Notes under the pieces: model-generated | What the model was told of the DNA's origin: nothing | Databases searched by the model: none | The model's input: the letters and a program-made list of their open reading frames with translations, nothing else | From: Pieris napi | Taxonomy: Eukaryota > Arthropoda > Insecta > Lepidoptera > Pieridae | DNA length: 64,000 nucleotides | Direction: 5' to 3' | Assembly (NCBI RefSeq): GCF_905475465.1 | Contig: NC_062240.1 | Location: forward strand, 5,781,001 to 5,845,000 | Made by a program: the position numbers and the translations under genes | Shown: in pieces, positions 1 through 7,468 of the stretch | Layout of the letters: every line of letters starts with the position of its first letter | Numbering within the stretch: the stretch's first letter is position 1

Positions 1-2
1 AT

Positions 3-1385
3 AAGCTTCGTAACCAACCGTTAATTTTAGAATAATTTGCCAATTAGGACGCCGCCGCCTCGTTCTCATATTGAGGGTAGCCGTCAAAAGCTGTTTCTTA
101 TGTGTTATTTCCCTATATATAAGGATTTTAATTGTCTTTTTTTTTAAATTTAAAATTTAAAATTTCTCTTTCATTTTTTTGTGAAACGTATGTGTTTACA
201 TTAATTGTCACACATTTTAGATGTAAGATTTTGTAAAATATTTAGTAGATTTTGTACTGTGTGTGATGTTGTAAGCTTAATAACGAAATAAATAAAAAAA
301 TATAAGCAGAAATCATAGAGGGGGGTTTCAATCCCCACCCGCCTTATATAAAAGATAGGCCCCATATTGCCGAGGGCTCTGGTGTTGCTCGGACGTTGAC
401 AAGAAAAGTGGTTGGTGTCGAGGCCGCATACTGTGAGTACGTTTTGTGTCACTTTTATTCGGTAATTTTTGTGTAATTATTTTAAGGTTAACGGTTGTTT
501 TTAAAATACCCAAAGTCGTGTTGTTTTGATTGTACAAGTAAATTTTATGGTAGATATAGTGTGATTTCGAGAATACCGTGATTTGTTCTTTAATGAAGTT
601 ATTTTTGGTTAAATCACTTCGTAGCTTATTTCGAATAGTTTTTTTTATTTGATTATAACTTCTGGTTGCTAAAATCAGAAGTGGGATAGGATATCGCTCA
701 CAAATAAGCTTCGTAAACAACCGTTAATTTTAGAATAATTTGCCAATTAGGACGCCGCCGCCTCGTTCTCATATTGAGGGTAGCCGTCAAAAGCTGTTTC
801 TTATGTGTTATTTCCCTATATATAAGGATTTTAATTGTCTTTTTTTTTAAATTTAAAATTTAAAATTTCTCTTTGATTTTTTTGTGAAACGTATGTTTAC
901 ATTAATTGTCACATATTTTAGATGTAAGATTTTGTACTGTGTGTGATGTTGTAAGCTTAATAACGAAATAAATAAAAAAATATAAGCAGAAATCATAGAG
1001 GGGGGTTTCAATCCCCACCCGCCTTATATAAAAGATAGGCCCCATATTGCCGAGGGCTCTGGTGTTGCTCGGACGTTGACAAGAAAAGTGGTTGGTGTCG
1101 AGGCCGCATACTGTGAGTACGTTTTGTGTCACTTTTATTCGGTAATTTTTGTGTAATTATTTTAAGGTTAACGGTTGTTTTTAAAATACCCAAAGTCGTG
1201 TTGTTTTGATTGTACAAGTAAATTTTATGGTAGATATAGTGTGATTTCGAGAATACCGTGATTTGTTCTTTAATGAAGTTATTTTTGGTTAAATCACTTC
1301 GTAGCTTATTTCGAATAGTTTTTTTTATTTGATTATAACTTCTGGTTGCTAAAATCAGAAGTGGGATAGGATATCGCTCACAAAT
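3..1385 (+). repeat. Two A-type monomers matching units at 6766-8148
   Basis: Units start at 3 (703 bp) and 706 (680 bp). The second lacks the 21-bp segment and carries the private change TCACATATT where nearly all other units read TCACACATT. The same ordered pair, with the same private change, recurs at 6766 and 7469, exactly 6763 bp away. The two regions are therefore copies of one larger block that reaches beyond the left edge of the window. Confidence 0.9.
226..256 (+). repeat. Direct repeats AGATTTTGTA flanking the 21-bp length polymorphism
   Basis: AGATTTTGTA occurs at 226-235 and again at 247-256. Short monomers, for example at 706, 1386 and 8821, have a single copy and lack exactly the 21 bp between the repeat starts. 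This is the product expected from slippage or microhomology-mediated deletion over a 10-bp repeat. Some long monomers carry a changed second copy (TATATTTTGTA), which marks a sub-lineage. Confidence 0.85.
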
Positions 1386-2095
1386 AAGCTTCGTAAACAA
1401 CCGTTAATTTTAGAATAATTTGCCAATTAGGACGCCGCCGCCTCGCACTCATATTGAGGGTAGCCGTCAAAAGCTGTTTCTTATGTGTTATTTCCCTATA
1501 TATAAGTATTGTAACTGTCTTTTTTTTTAAATTTAAAATTTCTCTTTAATTTTTTGTGAAACGTATGTTTACATTAATTGTCACACATTTTAGATGTAAG
1601 ATTTTGTACTGTGTGATGTAAGCTTAATAACTAAATAAATAAATAAATTTAAGCAGAAATCATAGTGGGTGCTTTCGATCCCCACCCGCCTTCTTTAAAA
1701 GAAAGGCCTCAGTGTTCCACGGGCTCTGGTGTTGCTCGGACGTTGACAAGAAAAGTGGTTGGTGTCAAGGCCGCATACTGTGAGTACGTTTTGTTACTTT
1801 TATTCGGTAATTTTTGTGTAATTATTTTAAGGTTAACGGTTGTTTTTAAAATACCCAAAGTCGTGTTGTTTTGATTGTACAAGTAAATTTTATGGTAGAT
1901 ATAGTGTGATTTCGAGAATACCGTGATTTGTTCTTTAATGAAGTTATTTTTGGTTAAATCACTTCGTAGCTTATTTCGAATAGTTTTTTTTATTTGATTA
2001 TAACTTCTGGTTGCTAAAATCAGAAGTGGGATAGGATATCGCTCACAAATAAGCTTCGTAAACAACCGTTAATTTTAGAATAATTTGCCAATTAG

Positions 2096-2110
2096 GACGC
2101 CGCCGCCTCG
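2096..2110 (+). repeat. GCC-repeat box in the leader
   Basis: GACGCCGCCGCCTCG is the most GC-rich point of the monomer and sits about 45 bp after its start. It looks the same in essentially every copy, while the bases right after it define leader type: TTCTC (P), CACTC (Q) or CTCTC (R). It could be a protein-binding site or just a short trinucleotide run; nothing in the sequence decides. Confidence 0.6.
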
Positions 2111-2160
2111 TTCTCATATTGAGGGTAGCCGTCAAAAGCTGTTTCTTATGTGTTATTTCC

Positions 2161-2171
2161 CTATATATAAG
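2161..2171 (+). promoter_or_regulatory. TATA-like element of the monomer (representative copy)
   Basis: CTATATATAAG follows GTGTTATTTCC or GTGTTATTTAC in every monomer and stays intact while its 3' neighbour varies (GATTTTAAT, TATTGTAAC, TATTTTAAC). It matches a Pol II TATA box in form. A start 25-30 bp downstream on the plus strand would fall at the T-run and AT-rich tract. AATAAA hexamers occur about 160 bp downstream, inside the AAAT microsatellite. In AT-rich DNA such a match arises readily by chance, so promoter function is only a possibility. Confidence 0.25.
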
Positions 2172-2184
2172 GATTTTAATTGTC

Positions 2185-2206
2185 TTTTTTTTAAAATTTA
2201 AAATTT
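2185..2206 (+). repeat. T-run plus AAAATTT minirepeat
   Basis: A run of about eight T is followed by one to four copies of AAAATTT: two here, four at 49068-49095. The R leader has a different version (TTTTTAATTTTTAATTTTAAATTT). Length change in this tract accounts for several of the monomer length classes. Confidence 0.85.
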
Positions 2207-2246
2207 CTCTTTGATTTTTTTGTGAAACGTATGTTTACATTAATTG

Positions 2247-2305
2247 TCACACATTTAAGATGTAATATTTTGTAAAATATTTAGTAGATTTTGTACTGTG
2301 TGTGA
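2247..2305. repeat. Inverted repeat TCACACA/TGTGTGA
   Basis: The arms TCACACA (2247-2253) and TGTGTGA (2299-2305) are perfectly complementary and kept in nearly all monomers, although the spacer changes from about 22 bp to about 45 bp by loss or gain of the 21-bp segment. The TCACATA variant at the units starting 706, 7469 and 8149 still allows a G-T pair. It could form a cruciform or an RNA stem. Confidence 0.6.
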
Positions 2306-2321
2306 TGTAAGCTTAATAACT

Positions 2322-2337
2322 AAATAAATAAATAAAT
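2322..2337 (+). repeat. AAAT microsatellite
   Basis: Four AAAT copies are present here. The count is two in leader-R units, three in the units at 50313 and 54380, and five at 31497-31516. A-type units have an interrupted version (GAAATAAATAAAAAAATAT). It contains AATAAA hexamers, which could act as polyadenylation signals if the array is transcribed on the plus strand, but this follows trivially from the repeat. Confidence 0.85.
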
Positions 2338-2353
2338 TTAAGCAGAAATCATA

Positions 2354-2410
2354 GTGGGTGCTTTTGATCCCCACCCGCCTTCTTTAAAAGAAAGGCCTCA
2401 GTGTTCCACG
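2354..2410 (+). other. Cassette B
   Basis: This GC-richer block is present in 68 of 94 monomers and replaces cassette A. GTGGGTG (2354-2360) can pair with CACCCGC (2372-2378) as a seven-pair stem with one G-T pair and an 11-nt loop. GCCTTCTTT (2377-2385) can pair with AAGAAAGGC (2388-2396) with one mismatch; the two stems compete for two bases. The sequence TTCGATCC inside resembles a tRNA T-loop, but no A box lies upstream. Confidence 0.7.
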
Positions 2411-2431
2411 GGCTCTGGTGTTGCTCGGACG

Positions 2432-2457
2432 TTGACAAGAAAAGTGGTTGGTGTCGA
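2432..2457. other. Stem TTGACA/TGTCRA with polymorphism that keeps pairing
   Basis: TTGACA (2432-2437) pairs with TGTCGA (2452-2457) around a 14-nt loop, with one T-G pair. The commonest polymorphism of the region, TGTCAA instead of TGTCGA, turns that T-G pair into T-A. Both alleles therefore keep the six-pair stem when read on the plus strand. One case is weak evidence for RNA structure. Confidence 0.4.
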
Positions 2458-2467
2458 GGCCGCATAC

Positions 2468-2507
2468 TGTGAGTACGTTTTGTGTTACTTTTATTCGGTA
2501 ATTTTTG
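2468..2507 (+). other. Splice-donor-like GTGAGT followed by Sm-site-like AATTTTTG
   Basis: GTGAGT (2469-2474) fits the U1-complementary 5' splice site. It is kept in the copies although the next two bases vary (AC, AT, TT, GC). AATTTTTG (2500-2507) fits the purine-U-run-purine Sm-binding pattern. A donor followed at short range by an Sm site is the layout of spliced-leader RNA genes, which are often tandem. Against this, I recognise no known leader exon, the bases before the donor are not AG, and the units at 2742, 6111 and 53020 have changes inside the Sm-like site. Confidence 0.2.
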
Positions 2508-2600
2508 TGTAATTATTTTAAGGTTAACGGTTGTTTTTAAAATACCCAAAGTCGTGTTGTTTTGATTGTACAAGTAAATTTTATGGTAGATATAGTGTGA

Positions 2601-2617
2601 TTTCGAGAATACCGTGA
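2601..2617 (+). other. CENP-B-box-like 17-mer
   Basis: TTTCGAGAATACCGTGA aligns without gaps to the mammalian CENP-B box pattern NTTCGNNNNANNCGGGN and matches seven of the nine essential bases: TTCG, C, G and the last G agree, while the central A is T and one G is T. It looks the same in nearly all monomers (one exception, TCGAGGATACC, in the unit at 17577). CENP-B itself is a mammalian protein, but related pogo-transposase-derived proteins bind similar motifs elsewhere. Recognition is unproven. Confidence 0.25.
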
Positions 2618-2693
2618 TTTGTTCTTTAATGAAGTTATTTTTGGTTAAATCACTTCGTAGCTTATTTCGAATAGTTTTTTTTATTTGATTATA

Positions 2694-2718
2694 ACTTCTG
2701 GTTGCTAAAATCAGAAGT
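2694..2718. repeat. Perfect 7-bp hairpin ACTTCTG/CAGAAGT
   Basis: ACTTCTG (2694-2700) and CAGAAGT (2712-2718) enclose an 11-nt loop (GTTGCTAAAAT). The arms are intact in almost all copies; the unit at 36602 has CAGGAGT, which still pairs through G-T. The unit at 12169 has a loop change (TTTGCTAAAAT). The element lies just upstream of the EcoRV and HindIII sites at the unit junction. Confidence 0.6.
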
Positions 2719-3396
2719 GGGATAGGATATCACTCACAAATAAGCTTCGTAACCAACCGTTAATTTTAGAATAATTTGCCAATTAGGACGCCGCCGCCTC
2801 GCTCTCATATTGAGGGTAGCCGTCAAAAGCTGTTTCTTATGTGTTATTTACCTATATATAAGTATTTTAACTGTCTTTTTTTTTAATTTTTAATTTTAAA
2901 TTTCTCTTTAATTTTTTTGTGTTTACATTAATGGTCACACATTAAAGATGTAAGATTTTGTACTGTGTGATGTAAGCTTAATAACTAAATAAATTTAAGC
3001 AGAAATCATAGTGGGTGCTTTCGATCCCCACCCGCCTTCTTTAAAAGAAAGGCCTCAGTGTTCCACGGGCTCTGGTGTTGCTCGGACGTTGACAAGAAAA
3101 GTGGTTGGTGTCAAGGCCGCATACTGTGAGTACGTTTTGTTACTTTTATTCGGTTATTGTTGTGTAATTATTTTAAGGTTAACGGTTGTTTTTAAAATAC
3201 CCAAAGTCGTGTTGTTTTGATTGTACAAGTAAATTTTATGGTAGATATAGTGTGATTTCGAGAATACCGTGATTTGTTCTTTAATGAAGTTATTTTTGGT
3301 TAAATCACTTCGTAGCTTATTTCGAATAGTTTTTTTTATTTGATTATAACTTCTGGTTGCTAAAATCAGAAGTGGGATAGGATATCACTCACAAAT

Positions 3397-4099
3397 AAGC
3401 TTCGTAACCAACCGTTAATTTTAGAATAATTTGCCAATTAGGACGCCGCCGCCTCGTTCTCATATTGAGGGTAGCCGTCAAAAGCTGTTTCTTATGTGTT
3501 ATTTCCCTATATATAAGGATTTTAATTGTCTTTTTTTTTAAATTTAAAATTTAAAATTTCTCTTTCATTTTTTTGTGAAACGTATGTGTTTACATTAATT
3601 GTCACACATTTTAGATGTAAGATTTTGTAAAATATTTAGTAGATTTTGTACTGTGTGTGATGTTGTAAGCTTAATAACGAAATAAATAAAAAAATATAAG
3701 CAGAAATCATAGAGGGGGGTTTCAATCCCCACCCGCCTTATATAAAAGATAGGCCCCATATTGCCGAGGGCTCTGGTGTTGCTCGGACGTTGACAAGAAA
3801 AGTGGTTGGTGTCGAGGCCGCATACTGTGAGTACGTTTTGTGTCACTTTTATTCGGTAATTTTTGTGTAATTATTTTAAGGTTAACGGTTGTTTTTAAAA
3901 TACCCAAAGTCGTGTTGTTTTGATTGTACAAGTAAATTTTATGGTAGATATAGTGTGATTTCGAGAATACCGTGATTTGTTCTTTAATGAAGTTATTTTT
4001 GGTTAAATCACTTCGTAGCTTATTTCGAATAGTTTTTTTTATTTGATTATAACTTCTGGTTGCTAAAATCAGAAGTGGGATAGGATATCGCTCACAAAT
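3397..4099 (+). repeat. Reference monomer with cassette A (703 bp)
   Basis: This is the commonest long monomer. It keeps the 21-bp segment flanked by direct repeats, has GATGTTGTAAGC rather than GATGTAAGC, ends its AT-rich stretch in AAAAAAATATAAGCAG, and carries cassette A (3712-3770) in place of B. It is normally followed 3' by GTGTCACTTT where B monomers have GTTAC, GTGTTAC or GGGTTAC. Cassette A occurs in 26 of the 94 monomers, those starting at 3, 706, 3397, 6766, 7469, 8149, 9486, 16219, 17577, 19633, 20991, 23047, 24415, 26441, 29851, 30554, 32586, 37980, 40048, 41428, 43496, 46241, 49610, 53677, 57744 and 61860. Confidence 0.95.
3712..3770 (+). other. Cassette A
   Basis: This block occupies the position of cassette B in 26 monomers. 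It begins with a six-G run; GGGG (3716-3719) and CCCC (3727-3730) flank a 7-nt TTTCAAT loop that resembles a tRNA T-arm. CCGAG (3764-3768) is complementary to CTCGG (3782-3786) in the shared downstream sequence with a 13-nt spacer, a pairing that cassette B cannot make because it has CCACG there. The A and B differences are clustered and change together, so A and B are alternative blocks, not scattered mutations. Confidence 0.7.
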
Positions 4100-7000
4100 A
4101 AGCTTCGTAACCAACCGTTAATTTTAGAATAATTTGCCAATTAGGACGCCGCCGCCTCGCTCTCATATTGAGGGTAGCCGTCAAAAGCTGTTTCTTATGT
4201 GTTATTTACCTATATATAAGTATTTTAACTGTCTTTTTTTTTAATTTTTAATTTTAAATTTCTCTTTAATTTTTTTGTGTTTACATTAATGGTCACACAT
4301 TAAAGATGTAAGATTTTGTACTGTGTGATGTAAGCTTAATAACTAAATAAATTTAAGCAGAAATCATAGTGGGTGCTTTCGATCCCCACCCGCCTTCTTT
4401 AAAAGAAAGGCCTCAGTGTTCCACGGGCTCTGGTGTTGCTCGGACGTTGACAAGAAAAGTGGTTGGTGTCAAGGCCGCATACTGTGAGTACGTTTTGTTA
4501 CTTTTATTCGGTAATTTTTGTGTAATTATTTTAAGGTTAACGGTTGTTTTTAAAATACCCAAAGTCGTGTTGTTTTGATTGTACAAGTAAATTTTATGGT
4601 AGATATAGTGTGATTTCGAGAATACCGTGATTTGTTCTTTAATGAAGTTATTTTTGGTTAAATCACTTCGTAGCTTATTTCGAATAGTTTTTTTTATTTG
4701 ATTATAACTTCTGGTTGCTAAAATCAGAAGTGGGATAGGATATCGCTCACAAATAAGCTTCGTAAACAACCGTTAATTTTAGAATAATTTGCCAATTAGG
4801 ACGCCGCCGCCTCGCACTCATATTGAGGGTAGCCGTCAAAAGCTGTTTCTTATGTGTTATTTCCCTATATATAAGTATTGTAACTGTCTTTTTTTTTAAA
4901 TTTAAAATTTCTCTTTAATTTTTTGTGAAACGTATGTTTACATTAATTGTCACACATTTTAGATGTAAGATTTTGTACTGTGTGATGTAAGCTTAATAAC
5001 TAAATAAATAAATAAATTTAAGCAGAAATCATAGTGGGTGCTTTCGATCCCCACCCGCCTTCTTTAAAAGAAAGGCCTCAGTGTTCCACGGGCTCTGGTG
5101 TTGCTCGGACGTTGACAAGAAAAGTGGTTGGTGTCAAGGCCGCATACTGTGAGTACGTTTTGTTACTTTTATTCGGTAATTTTTGTGTAATTATTTTAAG
5201 GTTAACGGTTGTTTTTAAAATACCCAAAGTCGTGTTGTTTTGATTGTACAAGTAAATTTTATGGTAGATATAGTGTGATTTCGAGAATACCGTGATTTGT
5301 TCTTTAATGAAGTTATTTTTGGTTAAATCACTTCGTAGCTTATTTCGAATAGTTTTTTTTATTTGATTATAACTTCTGGTTGCTAAAATCAGAAGTGGGA
5401 TAGGATATCGCTCACAAATAAGCTTCGTAAACAACCGTTAATTTTAGAATAATTTGCCAATTAGGACGCCGCCGCCTCGTTCTCATATTGAGGGTAGCCG
5501 TCAAAAGCTGTTTCTTATGTGTTATTTCCCTATATATAAGGATTTTAATTGTCTTTTTTTTAAAATTTAAAATTTCTCTTTGATTTTTTTGTGAAACGTA
5601 TGTTTACATTAATTGTCACACATTTAAGATGTAATATTTTGTAAAATATTTAGTAGATTTTGTACTGTGTGTGATGTAAGCTTAATAACTAAATAAATAA
5701 ATAAATTTAAGCAGAAATCATAGTGGGTGCTTTTGATCCCCACCCGCCTTCTTTAAAAGAAAGGCCTCAGTGTTCCACGGGCTCTGGTGTTGCTCGGACG
5801 TTGACAAGAAAAGTGGTTGGTGTCGAGGCCGCATACTGTGAGTACGTTTTGTGTTACTTTTATTCGGTAATTTTTGTGTAATTATTTTAAGGTTAACGGT
5901 TGTTTTTAAAATACCCAAAGTCGTGTTGTTTTGATTGTACAAGTAAATTTTATGGTAGATATAGTGTGATTTCGAGAATACCGTGATTTGTTCTTTAATG
6001 AAGTTATTTTTGGTTAAATCACTTCGTAGCTTATTTCGAATAGTTTTTTTTATTTGATTATAACTTCTGGTTGCTAAAATCAGAAGTGGGATAGGATATC
6101 ACTCACAAATAAGCTTCGTAACCAACCGTTAATTTTAGAATAATTTGCCAATTAGGACGCCGCCGCCTCGCTCTCATATTGAGGGTAGCCGTCAAAAGCT
6201 GTTTCTTATGTGTTATTTACCTATATATAAGTATTTTAACTGTCTTTTTTTTTAATTTTTAATTTTAAATTTCTCTTTAATTTTTTTGTGTTTACATTAA
6301 TGGTCACACATTAAAGATGTAAGATTTTGTACTGTGTGATGTAAGCTTAATAACTAAATAAATTTAAGCAGAAATCATAGTGGGTGCTTTCGATCCCCAC
6401 CCGCCTTCTTTAAAAGAAAGGCCTCAGTGTTCCACGGGCTCTGGTGTTGCTCGGACGTTGACAAGAAAAGTGGTTGGTGTCAAGGCCGCATACTGTGAGT
6501 ACGTTTTGTTACTTTTATTCGGTTATTGGTGTGTAATTATTTTAAGGTTAACGGTTGTTTTTAAAATACCCAAAGTCGTGTTGTTTTGATTGTACAAGTA
6601 AATTTTATGGTAGATATAGTGTGATTTCGAGAATACCGTGATTTGTTCTTTAATGAAGTTATTTTTGGTTAAATCACTTCGTAGCTTATTTCGAATAGTT
6701 TTTTTTATTTGATTATAACTTCTGGTTGCTAAAATCAGAAGTGGGATAGGATATCACTCACAAATAAGCTTCGTAACCAACCGTTAATTTTAGAATAATT
6801 TGCCAATTAGGACGCCGCCGCCTCGTTCTCATATTGAGGGTAGCCGTCAAAAGCTGTTTCTTATGTGTTATTTCCCTATATATAAGGATTTTAATTGTCT
6901 TTTTTTTTAAATTTAAAATTTAAAATTTCTCTTTCATTTTTTTGTGAAACGTATGTGTTTACATTAATTGTCACACATTTTAGATGTAAGATTTTGTAAA

Positions 7001-7468
7001 ATATTTAGTAGATTTTGTACTGTGTGTGATGTTGTAAGCTTAATAACGAAATAAATAAAAAAATATAAGCAGAAATCATAGAGGGGGGTTTCAATCCCCA
7101 CCCGCCTTATATAAAAGATAGGCCCCATATTGCCGAGGGCTCTGGTGTTGCTCGGACGTTGACAAGAAAAGTGGTTGGTGTCGAGGCCGCATACTGTGAG
7201 TACGTTTTGTGTCACTTTTATTCGGTAATTTTTGTGTAATTATTTTAAGGTTAACGGTTGTTTTTAAAATACCCAAAGTCGTGTTGTTTTGATTGTACAA
7301 GTAAATTTTATGGTAGATATAGTGTGATTTCGAGAATACCGTGATTTGTTCTTTAATGAAGTTATTTTTGGTTAAATCACTTCGTAGCTTATTTCGAATA
7401 GTTTTTTTTATTTGATTATAACTTCTGGTTGCTAAAATCAGAAGTGGGATAGGATATCGCTCACAAAT

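Larger units (their letters stand above)
2468..2738. repeat. Distant inverted repeat TGTGAGT/ACTCACA
   Basis: TGTGAGT (2468-2474) is the exact reverse complement of ACTCACA (2732-2738) at the unit end. The frequent ATATCGCTC allele gives GCTCACA, which still pairs through one G-T. A 7-bp match at about 260 bp separation is easily accidental. Confidence 0.3.
2051..2741 (+). repeat. Reference monomer with cassette B (691 bp)
   Basis: This unit is used to place the internal elements listed separately. Order: HindIII start; GC-rich GACGCCGCCGCCTCG (2096-2110); TATA-like CTATATATAAG (2161-2171); T-run and AAAATTT repeats (2185-2206); inverted repeat TCACACA/TGTGTGA (2247-2305); second HindIII site (2309-2314); AAAT microsatellite (2322-2337); cassette B (about 2354-2410); then a nearly invariant ~330-bp half to the EcoRV site GATATC (2726-2731) just before the next unit. 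Hand counting gives about 22 CpG. It has leader type P (TTCTC after the GCC box, then TATATATAAGGATTTTAAT). Unit 5420-6110 is its close copy 3369 bp away. Confidence 0.95.
2410..2741 (+). other. Nearly invariant 3' half of the monomer
   Basis: From GGGCTCTGGTG to the unit end, A and B monomers and all leader types share almost the same ~330 bp. The recurring variants are few: TGTCGAGG or TGTCAAGG; GAGTACG, GAGTATG, GAGTTTG or GAGTGCG; GTTAC, GTGTTAC, GGGTTAC or GTGTCAC; and ATATCACTC or ATATCGCTC. Other changes are mostly private to one copy or one higher-order block. A minus-strand frame of about 118-144 codons crosses this part but starts at TTG, and its end changes with the cassette, so it is not a convincing gene. 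Confidence 0.85.
1386..7468 (+). repeat. 3369-bp five-monomer higher-order repeat, nearly two copies
   Basis: Unit starts are 1386 (665 bp), 2051 (691), 2742 (655), 3397 (703), 4100 (655), then 4755 (665), 5420 (691), 6111 (655), 6766 (703). The order 665-691-655-703 repeats at an exact spacing of 3369 bp, with the extra 655-bp unit at 4100 completing the first copy. The members at 2742 and 6111 share a private TCGGTTATT where other units read TCGGTAATT, which proves copying of the block as a whole. They differ from each other by one further base in that spot (TTATTGTTG against TTATTGGTG), so some mutation followed the duplication. Confidence 0.92.

Noticed and set aside
201..720. Recurrent minus-strand open frames of 69-144 codons, for example over 328-720 and 201-452
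   Set aside because: They recur because the DNA recurs. Many start at TTG or GTG, their ends shift with cassette type and small indels, frames overlap on the same strand, and no domain or signal peptide is recognisable.
1665..1874. Plus-strand 69-codon frame with a hydrophobic C-terminal half
   Set aside because: It begins at GTG inside cassette B, exists only in monomers with TGTCAAGG and the short GTTAC variant, and is destroyed in others by a 2-bp length change, so it is not under coding constraint.
2446..2462. Minus-strand match to a Pol III B box around GGCCTCGACACC
   Set aside because: Nine of eleven positions fit, but no A box lies at a suitable distance on that strand and the common TGTCAAGG allele breaks the match.
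2051..2741. Hammerhead or other self-cleaving ribozyme, as found in some satellite DNAs
   Set aside because: GTGAAACG resembles part of a hammerhead core, but no CUGANGA box lies at a workable distance on either strand.
3716..3730. tRNA-like T-arm (GGGG, TTTCAAT, CCCC), suggesting a tRNA gene or tRNA-derived SINE
   Set aside because: There is no matching A box, anticodon arm or acceptor stem upstream, the preceding 60 bp are AT-rich microsatellite, and the whole unit is tandem rather than dispersed.
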